A model generated the notes under the pieces. That model searched no databases, had not been told where the DNA came from, and saw only the letters and a program-made list of their open reading frames with translations. 64,000 nt of DNA from Odontesthes bonariensis (lineage: Eukaryota; Chordata; Actinopteri; Atheriniformes; Atherinopsidae). The position numbers were made by a program, and so were the translations under genes. The stretch spans positions 32,724,197 through 32,788,196 of the forward strand of contig NC_134509.1 of assembly GCF_027942865.1 (NCBI RefSeq), in the 5' to 3' direction. Below are positions 1 through 12,127 of this stretch, one piece after another; positions within the stretch are counted from its first letter, which is position 1, and every line of letters begins with the position of its first letter.

Positions 1-67
1 AAAGTCTTTTTTATGATTATTAATTATGCATCAACATCAGCTCCTACAGGACTTATCCCAGTCTAAC

Positions 68-916
68 CTGCATGATCTTGGCTTGCTCAGTCTCAACTTG
101 TTCTGTAATGTCATTGATGCTGATCTGCCATTCTAGTTGTGTTTTGGAGAGAGGAGAGTAGCAGCCATGCACCATGTTGCTTTGTACCATTAGAACAGTC
201 TTTTCAGGCAGCACCAGCTTGCGAGCCGACATGTCGCTGAGTGACTGACCAATCATCCTACCACTGCTTTTCTCTCCTGGGAAAGGAAAAAGCAGATATT
301 CTGTCCTCAGAGTGAATAAATGGCAAAATGTAATGAATGAGATACAAGTCAAACAACAGCGTTAAGACAAGTGATCGTACCTGTAATGGTAGAATGCTTC
401 ATACAGCTGAAGTCTGACGTTACATCCTGAACAGAGCGAAGTGCGTCGTTGCTTACCTCCAGGAAGAGTCCACAACTGTCACACATCTGCCCAGTTTGAC
501 AAATGTTTGTGGTCAAATATGAATGGCCGTGGCATTAAAAGAGCACATGAGACCAAAACATTTAAACTACGCTAACTAAATGAATAATCAACTTAACTGT
601 TTCATGTGCACACTGATGCTGCAATGCAAAATACCTGAATAATAGAGGTGCCAGCAGTCAGGAGAGATTCACTCACTGCTTCTTGAAACACATGCACAGG
701 TGGATCCACAGTCAGCTGCTGACTGTCGCTGAAACACAGCTCAGTGTGGAAGAGACAGTACTGCTGAGATGCCACCCTCTGACAAACAAAAACACATCAG
801 TGGGTTCCATTAAATCAATTCGGATTTTGAGCTATTGTCACCTTGCTTATCATTTCACTGAAATAGCAGGTTTGAGTCAATATTTATTGTGATAGTTTGA
901 GAGCAAACTCCAGAAG

Positions 917-988
<72 letters not shown>

Positions 989-3464
989 TGTGTAAAAACA
1001 AAAATCATTTGGGTTGCAATCATTTGAATGTATTTCCTTCTCAAGCAGAAAGTTCTGCGTCACTGATGAATACTTTCTTGGCACCTTTAGACGACTGAGA
1101 AAAGAAACGGCATCTTGTTGGATGACTGTGACGAGACTCTGTGCGATCATTTGATGGACAAGCGCCGCAAAATTCCCCAATTTCTGCAAGATGCGTTGGG
1201 ACCGAGCCAACTCTTTCTTCAGCTCCAACCGGTAGGCCAAATGTAGGTGAATGGGTTCGTAGCATCTATTTGGCCTTTTTGCAAGTTGTATGAGCAGCTG
1301 GAGCTCCTGGTGTCTCTTAAAGCTGTCGTCTCTCACCTGCGGATGTAAGAGTTAAAGCTGATTCCAGAAAATGATTCAGTTCTTAAATCAAACAAGAAAA
1401 GTTCCAGAATGTTCGGTTAAGATTCTTTATAGTCTTAAAACGTACTCATGAAAAAGAAATGCTGTGCTCTTGGTTAATAATTACTGCTATCCATAATGGT
1501 TGGAAGTCATGAGAGTAAAACAAAAAAAAAGGGTACCGTATTGAGAATGACAGCATGATACTGGGATAACTTCTCCAGAGTCAGAAAAAACTCTTGATTC
1601 TTATTTATCAGTTCAGTTTTGAATTCCAGCAATGTGTAGGTTTTCGAGTCATCCAGAGGCATCCGGTGTTTCTCTTTAAGCTCCTCAATTAATCTAAAAA
1701 AAGAGATAATATTGAGAATGAATTTTCTTAAGCTGAACAACTATTCTACAATTCAGCTCAAGTTAAAGGCAACTAAAACAATTTGGAGCCACTGTCAAGT
1801 CTGATAGTATACTAAACTACATGTGTTCTACGCTGACAAAAAATGCTTTGGTATAAATCTCTATACTCTTAATCAAAAACTCCTTTTCTCACCTAGTGAA
1901 CAGATGAAGAGCATTTCTGAACTGTGGTACTGAGAGAAGAAGCACATCCTGCAGATTGATACACCTGCGCTGAAAAAGGATCGGGCGCACATTCTTATGC
2001 CACCTACCACAGAAATGCACAAAGCACATGACGAGAGAGGTAAGAAAAACAACTGCTGCATAAGTTGTGCTAAAATGGTGAGCGAGGCAAAGCACGGCTA
2101 CTCCATATTACCAGACAAAAGTTTTCCGAAGCCTGAAGTTCTTGAAAAAAGGGATGTGCTGTAAAGCTGTCCACAACACATACTCTCTGTACCACTCTGC
2201 AAGGCTCATAAGTCCACCAAAGCCAGTCTTTGTCACATGAAGTACAGCGTTAGGGGAGAAGATATAGTGTTCAGGGCCAGCGTCACTGCAATGGACCACT
2301 CGCAGGTCATAGGGTCTATGAACAAAGAAAACACTGTGCATTCATATATCAAATGAGAGCCTGCAATTAAAAAATGATATTATGACATGAGAGGATCTAT
2401 AAAAGTCTGACATTTACAATGACTCATATCCCCTGTTACTTATACCTGTAAGCAGTTTCATCCGTTTCCTTCAGGTAATGAAACTCCACGTCTCCCAGGT
2501 CTCTTTTTTGGGCAAACATCTCAACAACCTCTGTGCCAGTGAGAGGATATTTATTTGGGTTGGTTGTTATTTCATCCGCTCTTATCGTTTTTTCCTTAGA
2601 ATGTAGCACCTTTACTGAGTCATCTCTCTCTGTAAGACTGTAACAACGGAGGCGCAAGAAAAAGAGAAATTCATTTAGGGCTCAAAAAGACTTGAGGAGT
2701 GAATGCTGATGGCTGAATTTGTAAGCTATTTGGTAACGGAGAAAATCTGAGGGATTATATAAGGTACAGAGATAAAGCTAGAGCATGTCTGTAAAATAAG
2801 TCTCAGCTTAGGCAAGGCACACCTAGGTCTTCCACCTGTGACCCTCATTACATATTCACCATGCTATCTTTTTAACAAATAAATGTATGCAATAACTTCA
2901 TTTTATTAGCATATTAGATAAGAGCATTTCATATAAACTAAACTGAAAATGGCCGTGCCACATAGAATGCGTGGAGTGAGTTCAAAGCAAATTTCTACAG
3001 TGATCACCATCGTGTACCTTTGTGCATTGGAATGAGTTGTTCTGATGGGGATGGTAGTCCCTAATGCTGAGGCCATAAACCGAGGGCCCTCTGTCCATTT
3101 TGCCTCGGCTATGGCTCTCCCTGGTCCTACTTGAGCAATAAGATTAGGTAGTTCCAGCACAGACAAAGGTCTGTCAGAGGTACCATTTTTGAAGATGGAT
3201 GCACAAGTGATCATAGGCTTAGCCACAGAGTGTGCTGCGTAGCAAGATGGCTTTGGGAATAGAGGTGGTAAAGACACTTCAGGGGTGTGGACCTTTTTCT
3301 TCACCTTGGATCTAGGTTTTGAAATGTCTTTATCACAGGTCTGAGAAGATCCATCATGAGATCTTTCCTTTGAAGGGGCAGCGAGCATGCTGCTGATCTC
3401 TCTATGAATACCATTTAGGCATGAAAAAAAATGTGTCTCCTTACCAGTCTACTTACTCTGACAT
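68..3464 (-). CDS. Dynein heavy chain-type protein, N-terminal tail (5' part of gene, continues past left edge)
   Basis: Ten coding exons, in transcript order: 3466-3457 (ATG at 3464), 3389-3018, 2637-2446, 2315-2112, 2003-1893, 1693-1537, 1336-1085, 778-635, 486-381, 276-68. All have GT-AG borders and the codon phases close exactly, giving about 585 codons here. The tail motifs are dynein-like: PYDLRVV, HYIFSPNAVLHV, SLAEWYREY, IPFFKNFRLRKTFVW, KTYTLLEFK, then SKTQLEWQISINDITEQVE before the left edge. In dynein heavy chains this tail binds intermediate and light chains and precedes the linker and AAA+ motor, which would lie outside the window. The donor after LSRLK (1084) is an inference; a second in-phase donor lies about 20 bases further on. 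I cannot decide between an axonemal DNAH and a DNHD1-like gene, so no symbol is given. An X-box at the promoter supports a ciliary role. Confidence 0.8.
921..984. repeat. (CT)n microsatellite in dynein gene intron
   Basis: A nearly pure CT tract of about 64 bases lies in the intron between the exons at 1085-1336 and 635-778. The Glu-Arg repeat it would encode on the minus strand is an artefact of reading into the intron. Confidence 0.95.
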
Positions 3465-4157
3465 TTCTGAAGGGAAAAAGAAAAGAATTGATTATTTTAG
3501 CAAAAACTTAGGGAATGGTACATTTATCTGCTATTGTGTTATGAATATTATCAGCTACATATCAATAATGTGCTATGATTAAGAGCTCAACATATTTTCA
3601 AAAACAAAACAATCCACAAACTTCATCTTTAGTTTCCACATTTTCCGACACTGCTCATGCATTTGAAAAAAAAAACAAAAAAACGATTTAGCTTAAATCT
3701 CTGGAGAAACGACTGTGAACATAAATAATGAAACGTCAGAGAAAAAAAACTGTTTTGGCATGTTTTGCTTAAAACGCAAGATCTATCACGTATATTTTAT
3801 ATTATACAGGTTATAGATAACACAATGTTTACAGTAAATTAAATAACATTTGTCGGTTATTCTCCTCTACACTACTTTATTAGCTACTGTCCGATTACTT
3901 GCTAAGCTTGGTATGAGCGAGTGCTAGCCTTTCGTTAGCTAAAGATGCTAACCTTTTTATGACAGCTGTGGTGAACTAGGTGAGTAGAAAAAAAACAGAC
4001 ATATCTCCACAAGTTTAACACATTTGTATTATGCCGCTAAACTTCAGATACCAAGAAGAGTATAACGTGGCGGTTCTGAAACTAATAAAGTACTCTGGCA
4101 TAACTCAGTAGATGCCAACGTAAAAAAAATTATAACTCATTTCTGTGACTTTCTTAC

Positions 4158-4195
4158 CTGGTTGGGCAGAAGTTGGAGCGCAACCACGGCGACGG
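4158..4195 (-). other. Noncoding first exon of the dynein heavy chain-type gene
   Basis: On the minus strand, CCAACCAG is followed by a consensus donor GTAAGA (4157-4152), pointing to a short 5' UTR exon. The upstream boundary (transcription start) is a guess set by the X-box just beyond it. It would splice to the microexon at 3466-3457 that holds the start codon. Confidence 0.5.
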
Positions 4196-4198
4196 CTC

Positions 4199-4212
4199 GT
4201 TGCCATGGTAAC
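4199..4212. promoter_or_regulatory. RFX X-box, perfect palindrome
   Basis: GTTGCCATGGTAAC is a perfect 14-base inverted repeat and matches the RFX consensus (GTNRCC, short spacer, RGYAAC). RFX factors drive ciliary and axonemal genes from X-boxes close to the transcription start. This one lies 42 bp upstream of the first splice donor of the dynein gene. Confidence 0.8.
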
Positions 4213-5733
4213 AAATAGTAACTTCAGTTGTGGTGTGGAGCTGGTTGACTTGGTGGTGGCGGTTGTGTGCAATGCTCATAACTTAAACTTCCGTTTTGTT
4301 TTGTTTTTTTCTGCCTTGTTCTTCTGATGCAAATACACTACATACACTAAAGTTGGCACGCTGTGTGAAACGTTACGAAATATAAAATCTAATATTTTTT
4401 AGAGTCAAAAAGTTAAAAAGTTGTGACAGGGACATGTTCACCCTCTTTTAACATCACTCTGTAAGCATAAGAGGAAACCAATCGCTGTTGTTTTGAAAGT
4501 GACATTCCGTTTCCTGCTTCCCAGATAGAAGGGGCCCAAATCGGAATTTTTCTTTGGCCCATATTTTGCCTTTAATGACATTGTTAAGGTGATGGCTGCC
4601 CGAACTTAGCAACATATCCACCAGACATGATCCAATTCTGCATTTCACTACTGGCCTACATTCCATAATACATGTCAAAGTCTGGTTGTAACAATTTGTC
4701 TGAATCTAGCCCATACAACTGATACACTCCAGTTTGGCCCGGTTCACAGAGCCCAAATGACCCATGCCGTGACTGAACCAGAAATGCTTAAGTTAACCCA
4801 AATTACAGCCAAATGCATTGGTCATCTGGTTTGAAGCAAGATTTCTGCTGTTCAACTGTTCAGGGCTTCTTGTGTCATATTTTTCATTTTTTTAAAGTGC
4901 CAAAAGTTTTCAATGGGTGAGAAAAGCAGACATGTTACTTTAGCACCCAAACTCATTCACTATGGAGCCATGCTGTTTTAATATGACCAAAATGTGGTTT
5001 AGCATGGTCTTCCTGCAATACACAAAGCCTTCCCTGAAAGAAACATTGTGTGGATGCAGGATTTAAACTGTATGATAACAGGACAGTGCACCACTTGGCC
5101 TTGGTTCATCTTATAAGAGCATGGGCATTGACAAGAATGTTTGGATTTTTTTGGTGCAGCAATGAACTGGCGAGAGCTTTCTTGCAAAAAGTGTTGCTAC
5201 AGTATGTCTTTACATCTCCTTTAGAGTCAAAAGTCGTTTGTGGTTTTTACCTTTATACTGTTTGTCTGAATCTTTAGAAACAAGGGTGTCTTATAATGTT
5301 ATAGTTGTGCACATGTTTTTATTAATAAAGTCAGTGTTGGCTGAGTTAGATTTCGAACTGAGCTATTATTAGTGCTATTAGTAGCACCCTTTTTTATTCA
5401 GCAAAGAATGTTTGTTGAGGAAAAGATAAACTCTTCTTCTCCTGAGATCTTACATCTGTCATGGCAGGAAAAGTCAAGTGAGTCAGCGCACACAATACCA
5501 GGACCTTCATACGACTGTTTTCTCTACTCTGTCAAAATGTCGGCTGTGAAAAATTCCCACTGAACCCTCAAAAAGCTTTTTAAAAAGCCAAGCCTCTCTG
5601 CCGAGGCCCAGGTGACAGCAAAACCATCAACTCTTGACGACCTCCTGTTTCCCACTCTACAGTCATAACGCGAATGCTGCTTCTGAAAATAAACTCTGTC
5701 CTCTCATACTCAGTGTACACAGAACAGACGTAC
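4213..5733. other. Intergenic stretch with degraded repeats
   Basis: This lies between the dynein gene promoter and the last recognisable FAM20C-like exon. I see no intact coding exon. Around 4830-5160 the sequence resembles a degraded, widely dispersed DNA-transposon consensus, but I cannot name the family. At 5682-5610 there is a weak candidate for a decayed next FAM20 exon (see findings). Confidence 0.4.
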
Positions 5734-8700
5734 TCATTAGGAAGTCCAATATGACCAGATCTATGAGGTCCACCAGCCTTGTGCCTTTGTTGTAGGGAGG
5801 GGCCTTTTTTACTGTTGAACAGTAATCAGGGTTCGTCTCCCATCTGAAACACACAAGACACTTGTGAGCAGAGCAACAAAATGAATAAAATCATTTAGAA
5901 AAACAAATAAAACAATGAGCTCCTGTGAAAACTAACTTTCACTTTACTGTAAGTTTTTTCGGTCGTGCAGAGGTAAAAATGCTGAATCACTTCAACATGC
6001 ACTAACTTTGCCAGCTTGCTGCGGCTGTATGACCGTCTCCAAGGGGATCTCCAACTTTTGCGGCCCGCCAGGGAAATGTCTGGCAGCATTACAGCCATGG
6101 AGGCCTCCAAGTCCCGGGGACGGCCACACACAGCATGCTCAGTGGAGCAGTAGTAGGAACACTGGCCATAGAAGCACACGTTTCCCACTAGGGGGAGCAA
6201 GAGGTGCACCAAGAAAGAAAAAAAGGGATAAGCAATGGAGAGGCAAAAGCAATGACAAAGTAAAAACTGACACTGAAGAGGTTTGAAGTGGCTGAAGAGA
6301 GGAGCATTATTCACAACATTTATAATCAGCCTTTCAAAGGCTATTCAAGCAATCTGAATGAATAATTGAGGAGTGTGTACCAGGGGAGGTAAAAAACGTT
6401 CTGGCCAGCTTGCGGTCAGACGTGACATCTTTGATCTCCTTGACCACGTCCACCAGCCTCCCGACCACAGGAGGGACTCTCCTGTAGCCCAAAATTCTGC
6501 AGAGAGAATGAAAGAAGATGTGAGATGAGGGCAGAGTCAAGTGTAGAGATAAAAGACAGAAAAAGCCAGAGATGGAAGGGGAGGAATGAGAGACATTTTC
6601 AAATAACAAGTACCCTTTATGTAGATACTTCATCCACCATTTCTCTTGTGCTTGTGTTGTAGTAATTTTCATTTAAAACTCAGACTCTGTACCTGTCCAA
6701 ATGAAAAGCTGCAATTTCTGCATTATGTCTCTCAAAGTCAGAGAAGTAGTAGAGGTTGTAATTGGTCTCGTCATGTCTTTCCTGCCTGTCAGAGAAAAGG
6801 CAAATTCACTAATACATTCTTCATCAAGACGTGGTAAAGTCTGTATTACTTGTTTGCTTCATCTGAGTAAGCACACACAGGCTCTGGATGTTAACATAAT
6901 GTGATCTATCTGCAGACAGACATTTAAGATAAGGGTCTAATGTTCGGTGTTGAACACTTTTCTTCTTATGATTGGATTAAACTGTACATGTCTCAGGTGT
7001 CTGTTCAACATGTTGGTTGTTCCATGTGTAGCTTACTTCATAGGTTTCAACAAGGCTTGTCCAGAGTTGGGAAATGACATCACCAGCTTCAATTGTGTCC
7101 CTCCAGACTTCTGCACTGAAAAACAGTACGGAAAATGTTTCCATAGCAACAAAGCACAAGGCACATTCATTTGCACAAACCACACTGTGACCAAACACAC
7201 TGGCCATGAAAGGATCACGCCGGCATATGCGAGCAAGCATACCCAAAATGTAATGAGGAGGATGTGTGCATCATCACAAAGACATGACACATTTTAATCA
7301 GTTTGTGTGTGCACACAACCAACTCCATCTATGTGCTTTACACTAACATGGCTTTGATATATTTGGCAGCACTTTCCATCATTTGAATCAATTCCTGTCA
7401 GGGCTACACAGCTTTACTGAAGTAACACGGATCATATTCAGTACAATATGTTGGAAGGATGTATCCTAAATGTTAGTTGATTTTTTAATCATTACATTAT
7501 GAACTTATCATCCTTAAAATAATTTCTATTTATCCTGATAGTTTATCCTGATTCTATTTAAGCTGTTCACATATTTGTACTCTGTTTTTTAGGCTTGTTT
7601 CTGTATATTCATATATGAAAAGATCAAGAACAGATTCAGAGGTCAGAATAATTTAAATTGACGCTGAACTATTACTTCTTTTTACCAATGTACTGTAACG
7701 AAAAAAAAAACAGTTCAGCTAAGTTAAACTATGATTGTAAAAGAATGTGCATATAGAGAATGTGCCCTATAACTATAATGTTGTACAAACGTCTAAAGCC
7801 ACCTCTCACAGCTGTCACAAAGACACAATTTCATTCAATTTATTTAGTTTCATCCACTAAAAACTCAATTTGACTGGCATGGAATAATATTTTTGCCCCA
7901 TTATGGTGATTCCCAAAAAGCTTTTAGCAGAACACTATGTCAAACTATGCAAAGGTCAACAGGATGTTTGAGGAAAGTGGAAAACTGGAGGACAAAGGAA
8001 ATACCAGGCCTAAAAAAATATCAGTATCAGTACAACAGATGAATAGAATCTGAAAGTCACGTCCTTAAGAAATAGGAATAAGATACAGCAAAGGACTGAC
8101 ACAGGAGCTTAGAGATGCATTAGTTGATCCAGAAATGGTCTCCATGGAAGAGTGGCTGTCAAGAAGCCATTCTTAAGCCCAAAGATCAACATTATTGATG
8201 CAGTGTGGGGTCATCTTGACAGAGAATGGCACAAAAGGCAGCCAACATACACAGAAGAGCTTTGAAATGTCCTTCAAGAAGTCCTTTAAATAAATTACGA
8301 GAGAGCTTCTCTAAGAGGGTTCAAACTGTGTTGGGAAATAAAGGTGTTCATACCAAACACTGTGTTTCAGGCTTGTTGCAATTGTACAAACTCTGATTTT
8401 AACTTTTATCATTTATTCCATTTTCTGTTTGCACATTTCAACAAATCACTGCACCTACTTCTTGTTTCTAAAGAAATTATGGGTGGCTCAAGACGTTTGC
8501 AAAGTACTGTATGTAGTTTTGTCAAGGTTGTATGAAGACACGTTCATATCATCTCACAGAAAATGATTAGAACCCATTTCAGCCCTTATTATTGTTCCTG
8601 ATTGATAAAACATGGCTTTGTCACATTTTAAATAAAAAATAACAGCTACAAATTAAATGTATTTATATATATAAATGCACACTTTTTTTTCTTTTTGTCA

Positions 8701-11700
8701 GAGAAATCAAATGAACCCTTCCTCAATTTGATACTGTCAAGGTTTGTTTCTGCCACTGCTGCACTAGTCCTATACAAACAGTGGCTCATGGTGGGTGATG
8801 TTAGCGAACTTGAAACAGATAGGTGAGAATAGGTGAAAAACAAGCACCAGCCTGGAGCCAGTAGTTCCCGGAGTCCAACCAGAAAGTCTTCCCAAAGCTC
8901 ACTGAGAGTACACAGTGAAAAAGTTGACACTGAAAAGTTTGCCGCAGAACCAGTGTCTCTCATGTTCTTGTCCATCTACTGAACTCATACAGTTTATGAC
9001 TGAACGTCCAAGGTCCCTCAAAGCTTCACGGCTTTCATTTCAGAAGGACTTCAAAGTGATTCTATATTTGAAAGTCGAGCCTTAAACCACAGATCACGCA
9101 ATCACAACGGCCTTCTTCTTTATTCTGCCTTCACACTCCTTGTGGCCCACAAACCTTTACAACCACATGTTTGGCTGAGAATGTCAATGTTATTTCTGTT
9201 AGATATACTTCTTTTCAAGTCAAAGTGTAATTTCGTGCAGATTGCAGTCCAAGCATAGTCCATCCATTTTAATTAAACTGAATCAGACGCCCCTGTCCTT
9301 GACATGAAAAACGTAGAGCCTCAGTGTGCCGCTGGTATAACAGTGTCAGGCTCTGTGCTCTGCTCACATCATACTCTTGAGGGGTAAAACTGTTGAATGC
9401 ATACTGAAAAACTACATTGCACATGTCATACCTGCATTGACAATGGGGTTTGTGGCCAGCTGCTCGGTCAAAAGCTCAATTTTGGGGTCAAGATGTGGGT
9501 AGAGCTCCCAGCGTGTGATACCCAGGTGGAAGCGCAGCCATGGAGGGTGGCTGCTACTGCTGCTGTTCCACGGGACATCTTCATAGTCCTCTTGGCTGGC
9601 ACTCACCCTGGGAAAAGACTGCATGTGGTTGATGTATTGTACTTACATGGTATCTTTCTGTCTTAACAAACAAGGCGTTTACGAGAGGGCTCTCCGTAAG
9701 CGACCATATATCAGCCTGCTCATACATGTGGTCGCCTACGGAGAGCCCTCTCCGTCAACGGAGAGCCTCCCGGACGCTAGTCGTCCATTGTTCAGTCAAC
9801 GCAAGTCGTATCCAACGCATTCAGTTAATTTTCAATGAAATCCGGCCGATCGTTGTCGCCGTGCTCGCAAAGCATGCTGGGATTCCGGCACGGCGAGCGG
9901 GGGACCTTCAGCACGTCAAAATGTTGGGCTCGCCCGAAGTTTATGCAAATGTGCCACGGCAGCCGTAGTGCGTTACCCAATGACAGTAGATCATGTAGGC
10001 GTGTCATGATAGGTTTGTCATGACGAAAGCATCGTGGAGAAAAATCCAAAGTAATAAAGATGGAGGAGTGTTTGATTACAGCGGTTAGCGGGTTCCCCGT
10101 TTTATTCGATCTATCCCTGCCATCATACAGGGATACAAACATAAAAGACGAGGCGTGGAGGAAGGTGGCGGAGATTGTGGGTGTCCCTGGTGGGTTGACA
10201 TCTGTGTGAACTGTACAAAATTACATGAACACCTTGCAAACATCATGGCCAGTAATGTATGCTAATGTAAATGGCTAGGTCATTCCCCTGGTTGTCTTCG
10301 TGGTGATGAGCTAGATATGTTATATTATGTAAAGTAAAATAATGAATGAAATAAATGAAGGGCATCACTCAGTTTTTTTTCCCTTTGTTTATTCACCCCT
10401 GAACGTTTCGGGTTCAGGGGTGTGCCGGTCAACATTTTGTCAAAATTATTTGCATTTCAATATCAACAAGTTCCAACTCAAACAACAGTCTTTCTCTCTC
10501 GGTCACCATCGTTTACTGTGAGGAGTGGAACGGAAGTTAAACAATCAATCAACGACTTTCACGATAGACGTCGCGAGATTGGGTCGTTTAACGTAGCGAC
10601 GCCTACTGATCGGGAGCTGAATTGCCTTGCGTATCCGACAGCCCGACGGAGAACTTCGAAAGGACGGAGACCTGACGGATAGTGACGAAGAAGCATATTG
10701 AGGCGACTCACACAGAAGAACACGTTAATGATGCCACTGAAGACGCCTGTCTGCTAATTAGGAGAAATAAACAGGAGTTAAGGGGCAGTGAAGTGGCACA
10801 GGAAAGATAATTCCCTCAAATCTATTAAAGAGATCAGCACTGGGATTGTTTGCATTGGGTAATCATGGTTTATTCTGCATCACTACATAGAAAATTGCAT
10901 TAAATCTAGTGCTGAGTCTGAGAGAATAATGATCATTTTCTCAGTTTATAAAGTTACTGTAATAATCTGCAGGTTGTCATATTGAACACCAAAACATTTG
11001 GAAGTTTTGGAAAATGTCAGAAAAATATGTTTGACAAAACCGTCTCAGGCACTTTTACAACATTTAATGATATTTTGATCGATTTAAAAAAAAAATAAAA
11101 AATTTCCAAACTTTATTTGGTGCAGTTACTATACAAATACCATGTTAAGGAAGGTAACCCACCTTTGCCTTTTGTCTGCAAATACTCAAGATCATTGAGT
11201 TTGGCCAAGTGACAACATACAGTGGCTGCAGAGTCACAACAGAAACCTAAAGCAGCAACACTGTCCCTGTATGATCCACCTATGACAGCAAGACAGTGTT
11301 TGCTCCCTGCAGTCTGACCCATCTGGTGAAAATCTTTTACGGTAAATATCTGAGGAGTATGCAAAGAATCCAACCGGTATATGACCTCAATCAGAACAAG
11401 AATGTCACGACTGCGTGATGCTGTTTAATCCGGTTAAATTCAATGTGTTTTAGCTTTTTGTGTTCAAGCCTGTTTGTTTTGACGTTTGCAGAGCGAGGTT
11501 AAAGCTAAAGCAAAGTTGAATTGAAATAGTGAAATTAAAAAACGATAAAGCAAAAGAATGCATATTTGGTTACAGAAGGTACTTTTTGTATGTAGGCAGC
11601 AATGTATTCACAGAAGAAGTCAGTCACACAAACACACAAGCACAGTCTTGGGCACATTAACTGTGTCATACTGACCACATTTGGGAGCTTCTCTCACTTG

Positions 11701-12127
11701 GCTTCACCTTTGGTTTCACTCTCAGTAGCCAGTCATCCTCAGGAATGGTTGGCTTGGGCGTGTTGTAAAGTGGATGGTCAAACAGTGCCTCCAACTTTAA
11801 CAAGTCAGACTCCAAAGACTTTTTCACTGACAAACTTTTATAAGAAAGGGATTGCACTTGACCTTTGGCGTCTTTTTTGGCATCTTCATAGGAAGAATTT
11901 TTTTTTATGGTATCAGTTGGAGGCTCAGCTAGACCTCTGATCCCCGCTGAGTTAGTGTTGGTGAGTGCCAAGTCTCTAAGGACATGTATCCTTGGTGGCA
12001 GTGGGGGTTCACAGGGCAGGTGGTGACTGGAAAGCAAGACAAGTGCCAGGAGGAGGTGGAGGAAAATTGTAATGAAGGCCAAGCACAGACAGATTGTCCT
12101 GGAGCGACGATGCATAAGCCATGTCAT
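5734..12127 (-). CDS. fam20cl: FAM20C-like secretory-pathway kinase, C-terminal catalytic exons not found
   Basis: Seven exons in order: 12127-11676, 9607-9432, 7115-7037, 6785-6693, 6496-6381, 6187-6007, 5843-5734. The phases agree throughout and give 402 codons. Near the N-terminus is a type II signal-anchor (about residues 10-33), then [31 protein letters not shown], the strand with the ATP-binding Lys (GQALLKPMK), the Glu helix ([13 protein letters not shown]), [10 protein letters not shown], the four-Cys segment [18 protein letters not shown], and [22 protein letters not shown]. Each aligns with FAM20C, a Golgi kinase that phosphorylates S-x-E motifs of secreted proteins. In FAM20C the next exons carry DRHHYE (catalytic Asp) and the DNG metal site; neither appears downstream before the dynein gene. 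The exon 1 donor must be the weak GTCAGT at 11675 because no other keeps frame. Family assignment is firm; the member and the functional state are inferred. Confidence 0.82.
7900..8515 (+). mobile_element. Tc1-like transposon relic in FAM20C-like intron
   Basis: Broken reading frames resemble Tc1-family transposase: an N-terminal stretch with [16 protein letters not shown] and [12 protein letters not shown], then the C-terminal [20 protein letters not shown] with EEL. The central part is missing. The 3' end reads GGGTGGCTCAAGACGTTTGC followed by AAAGTACTGT, as in Tc1-type terminal repeats. Stops and an internal deletion show it is dead. The left boundary is approximate. Confidence 0.7.
9683..9752. 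repeat. 24-bp inverted repeat (hairpin)
   Basis: The arms 9683-9706 and 9729-9752 are complementary over 24 bases with one mismatch, around a 22-base loop. A third partial copy (CAACGGAGAGCC) follows immediately. It lies in the large first intron of the FAM20C-like gene, close to the MADF-type fragment, and may be the end of a DNA transposon. Confidence 0.85.
10060..10209 (+). pseudogene. MADF/Myb-SANT-like N-terminal fragment (transposon-derived)
   Basis: A 49-codon open frame starts [18 protein letters not shown] and contains [20 protein letters not shown], the pattern of the MADF fold (conserved leading aromatic, YRD, then W..IA..). It ends in a stop in what should be the middle of the domain, and the next frame continues briefly (TVQNYMN). 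PIF/Harbinger elements carry a separate Myb/MADF-like gene beside the transposase, so this is most likely a deleted copy of such an element. No transposase is recognisable nearby. Confidence 0.55.
10394..10422. repeat. 11-bp perfect inverted repeat
   Basis: CACCCCTGAAC at 10394-10404 pairs with GTTCAGGGGTG at 10412-10422 across a 7-base loop. It lies in the same intron as the 9683-9752 hairpin. It may be a subterminal repeat of the same DNA transposon. Confidence 0.7.
10423..11675. other. Rest of FAM20C-like intron 1
   Basis: I recognise no gene here. Short open frames at 10422-10682 (plus) and 11113-11373 (minus) lack family motifs and splice support. The 10500-10700 part is richer in CpG than its surroundings and probably belongs to the transposon-like segment starting near 9670. 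Confidence 0.4.
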
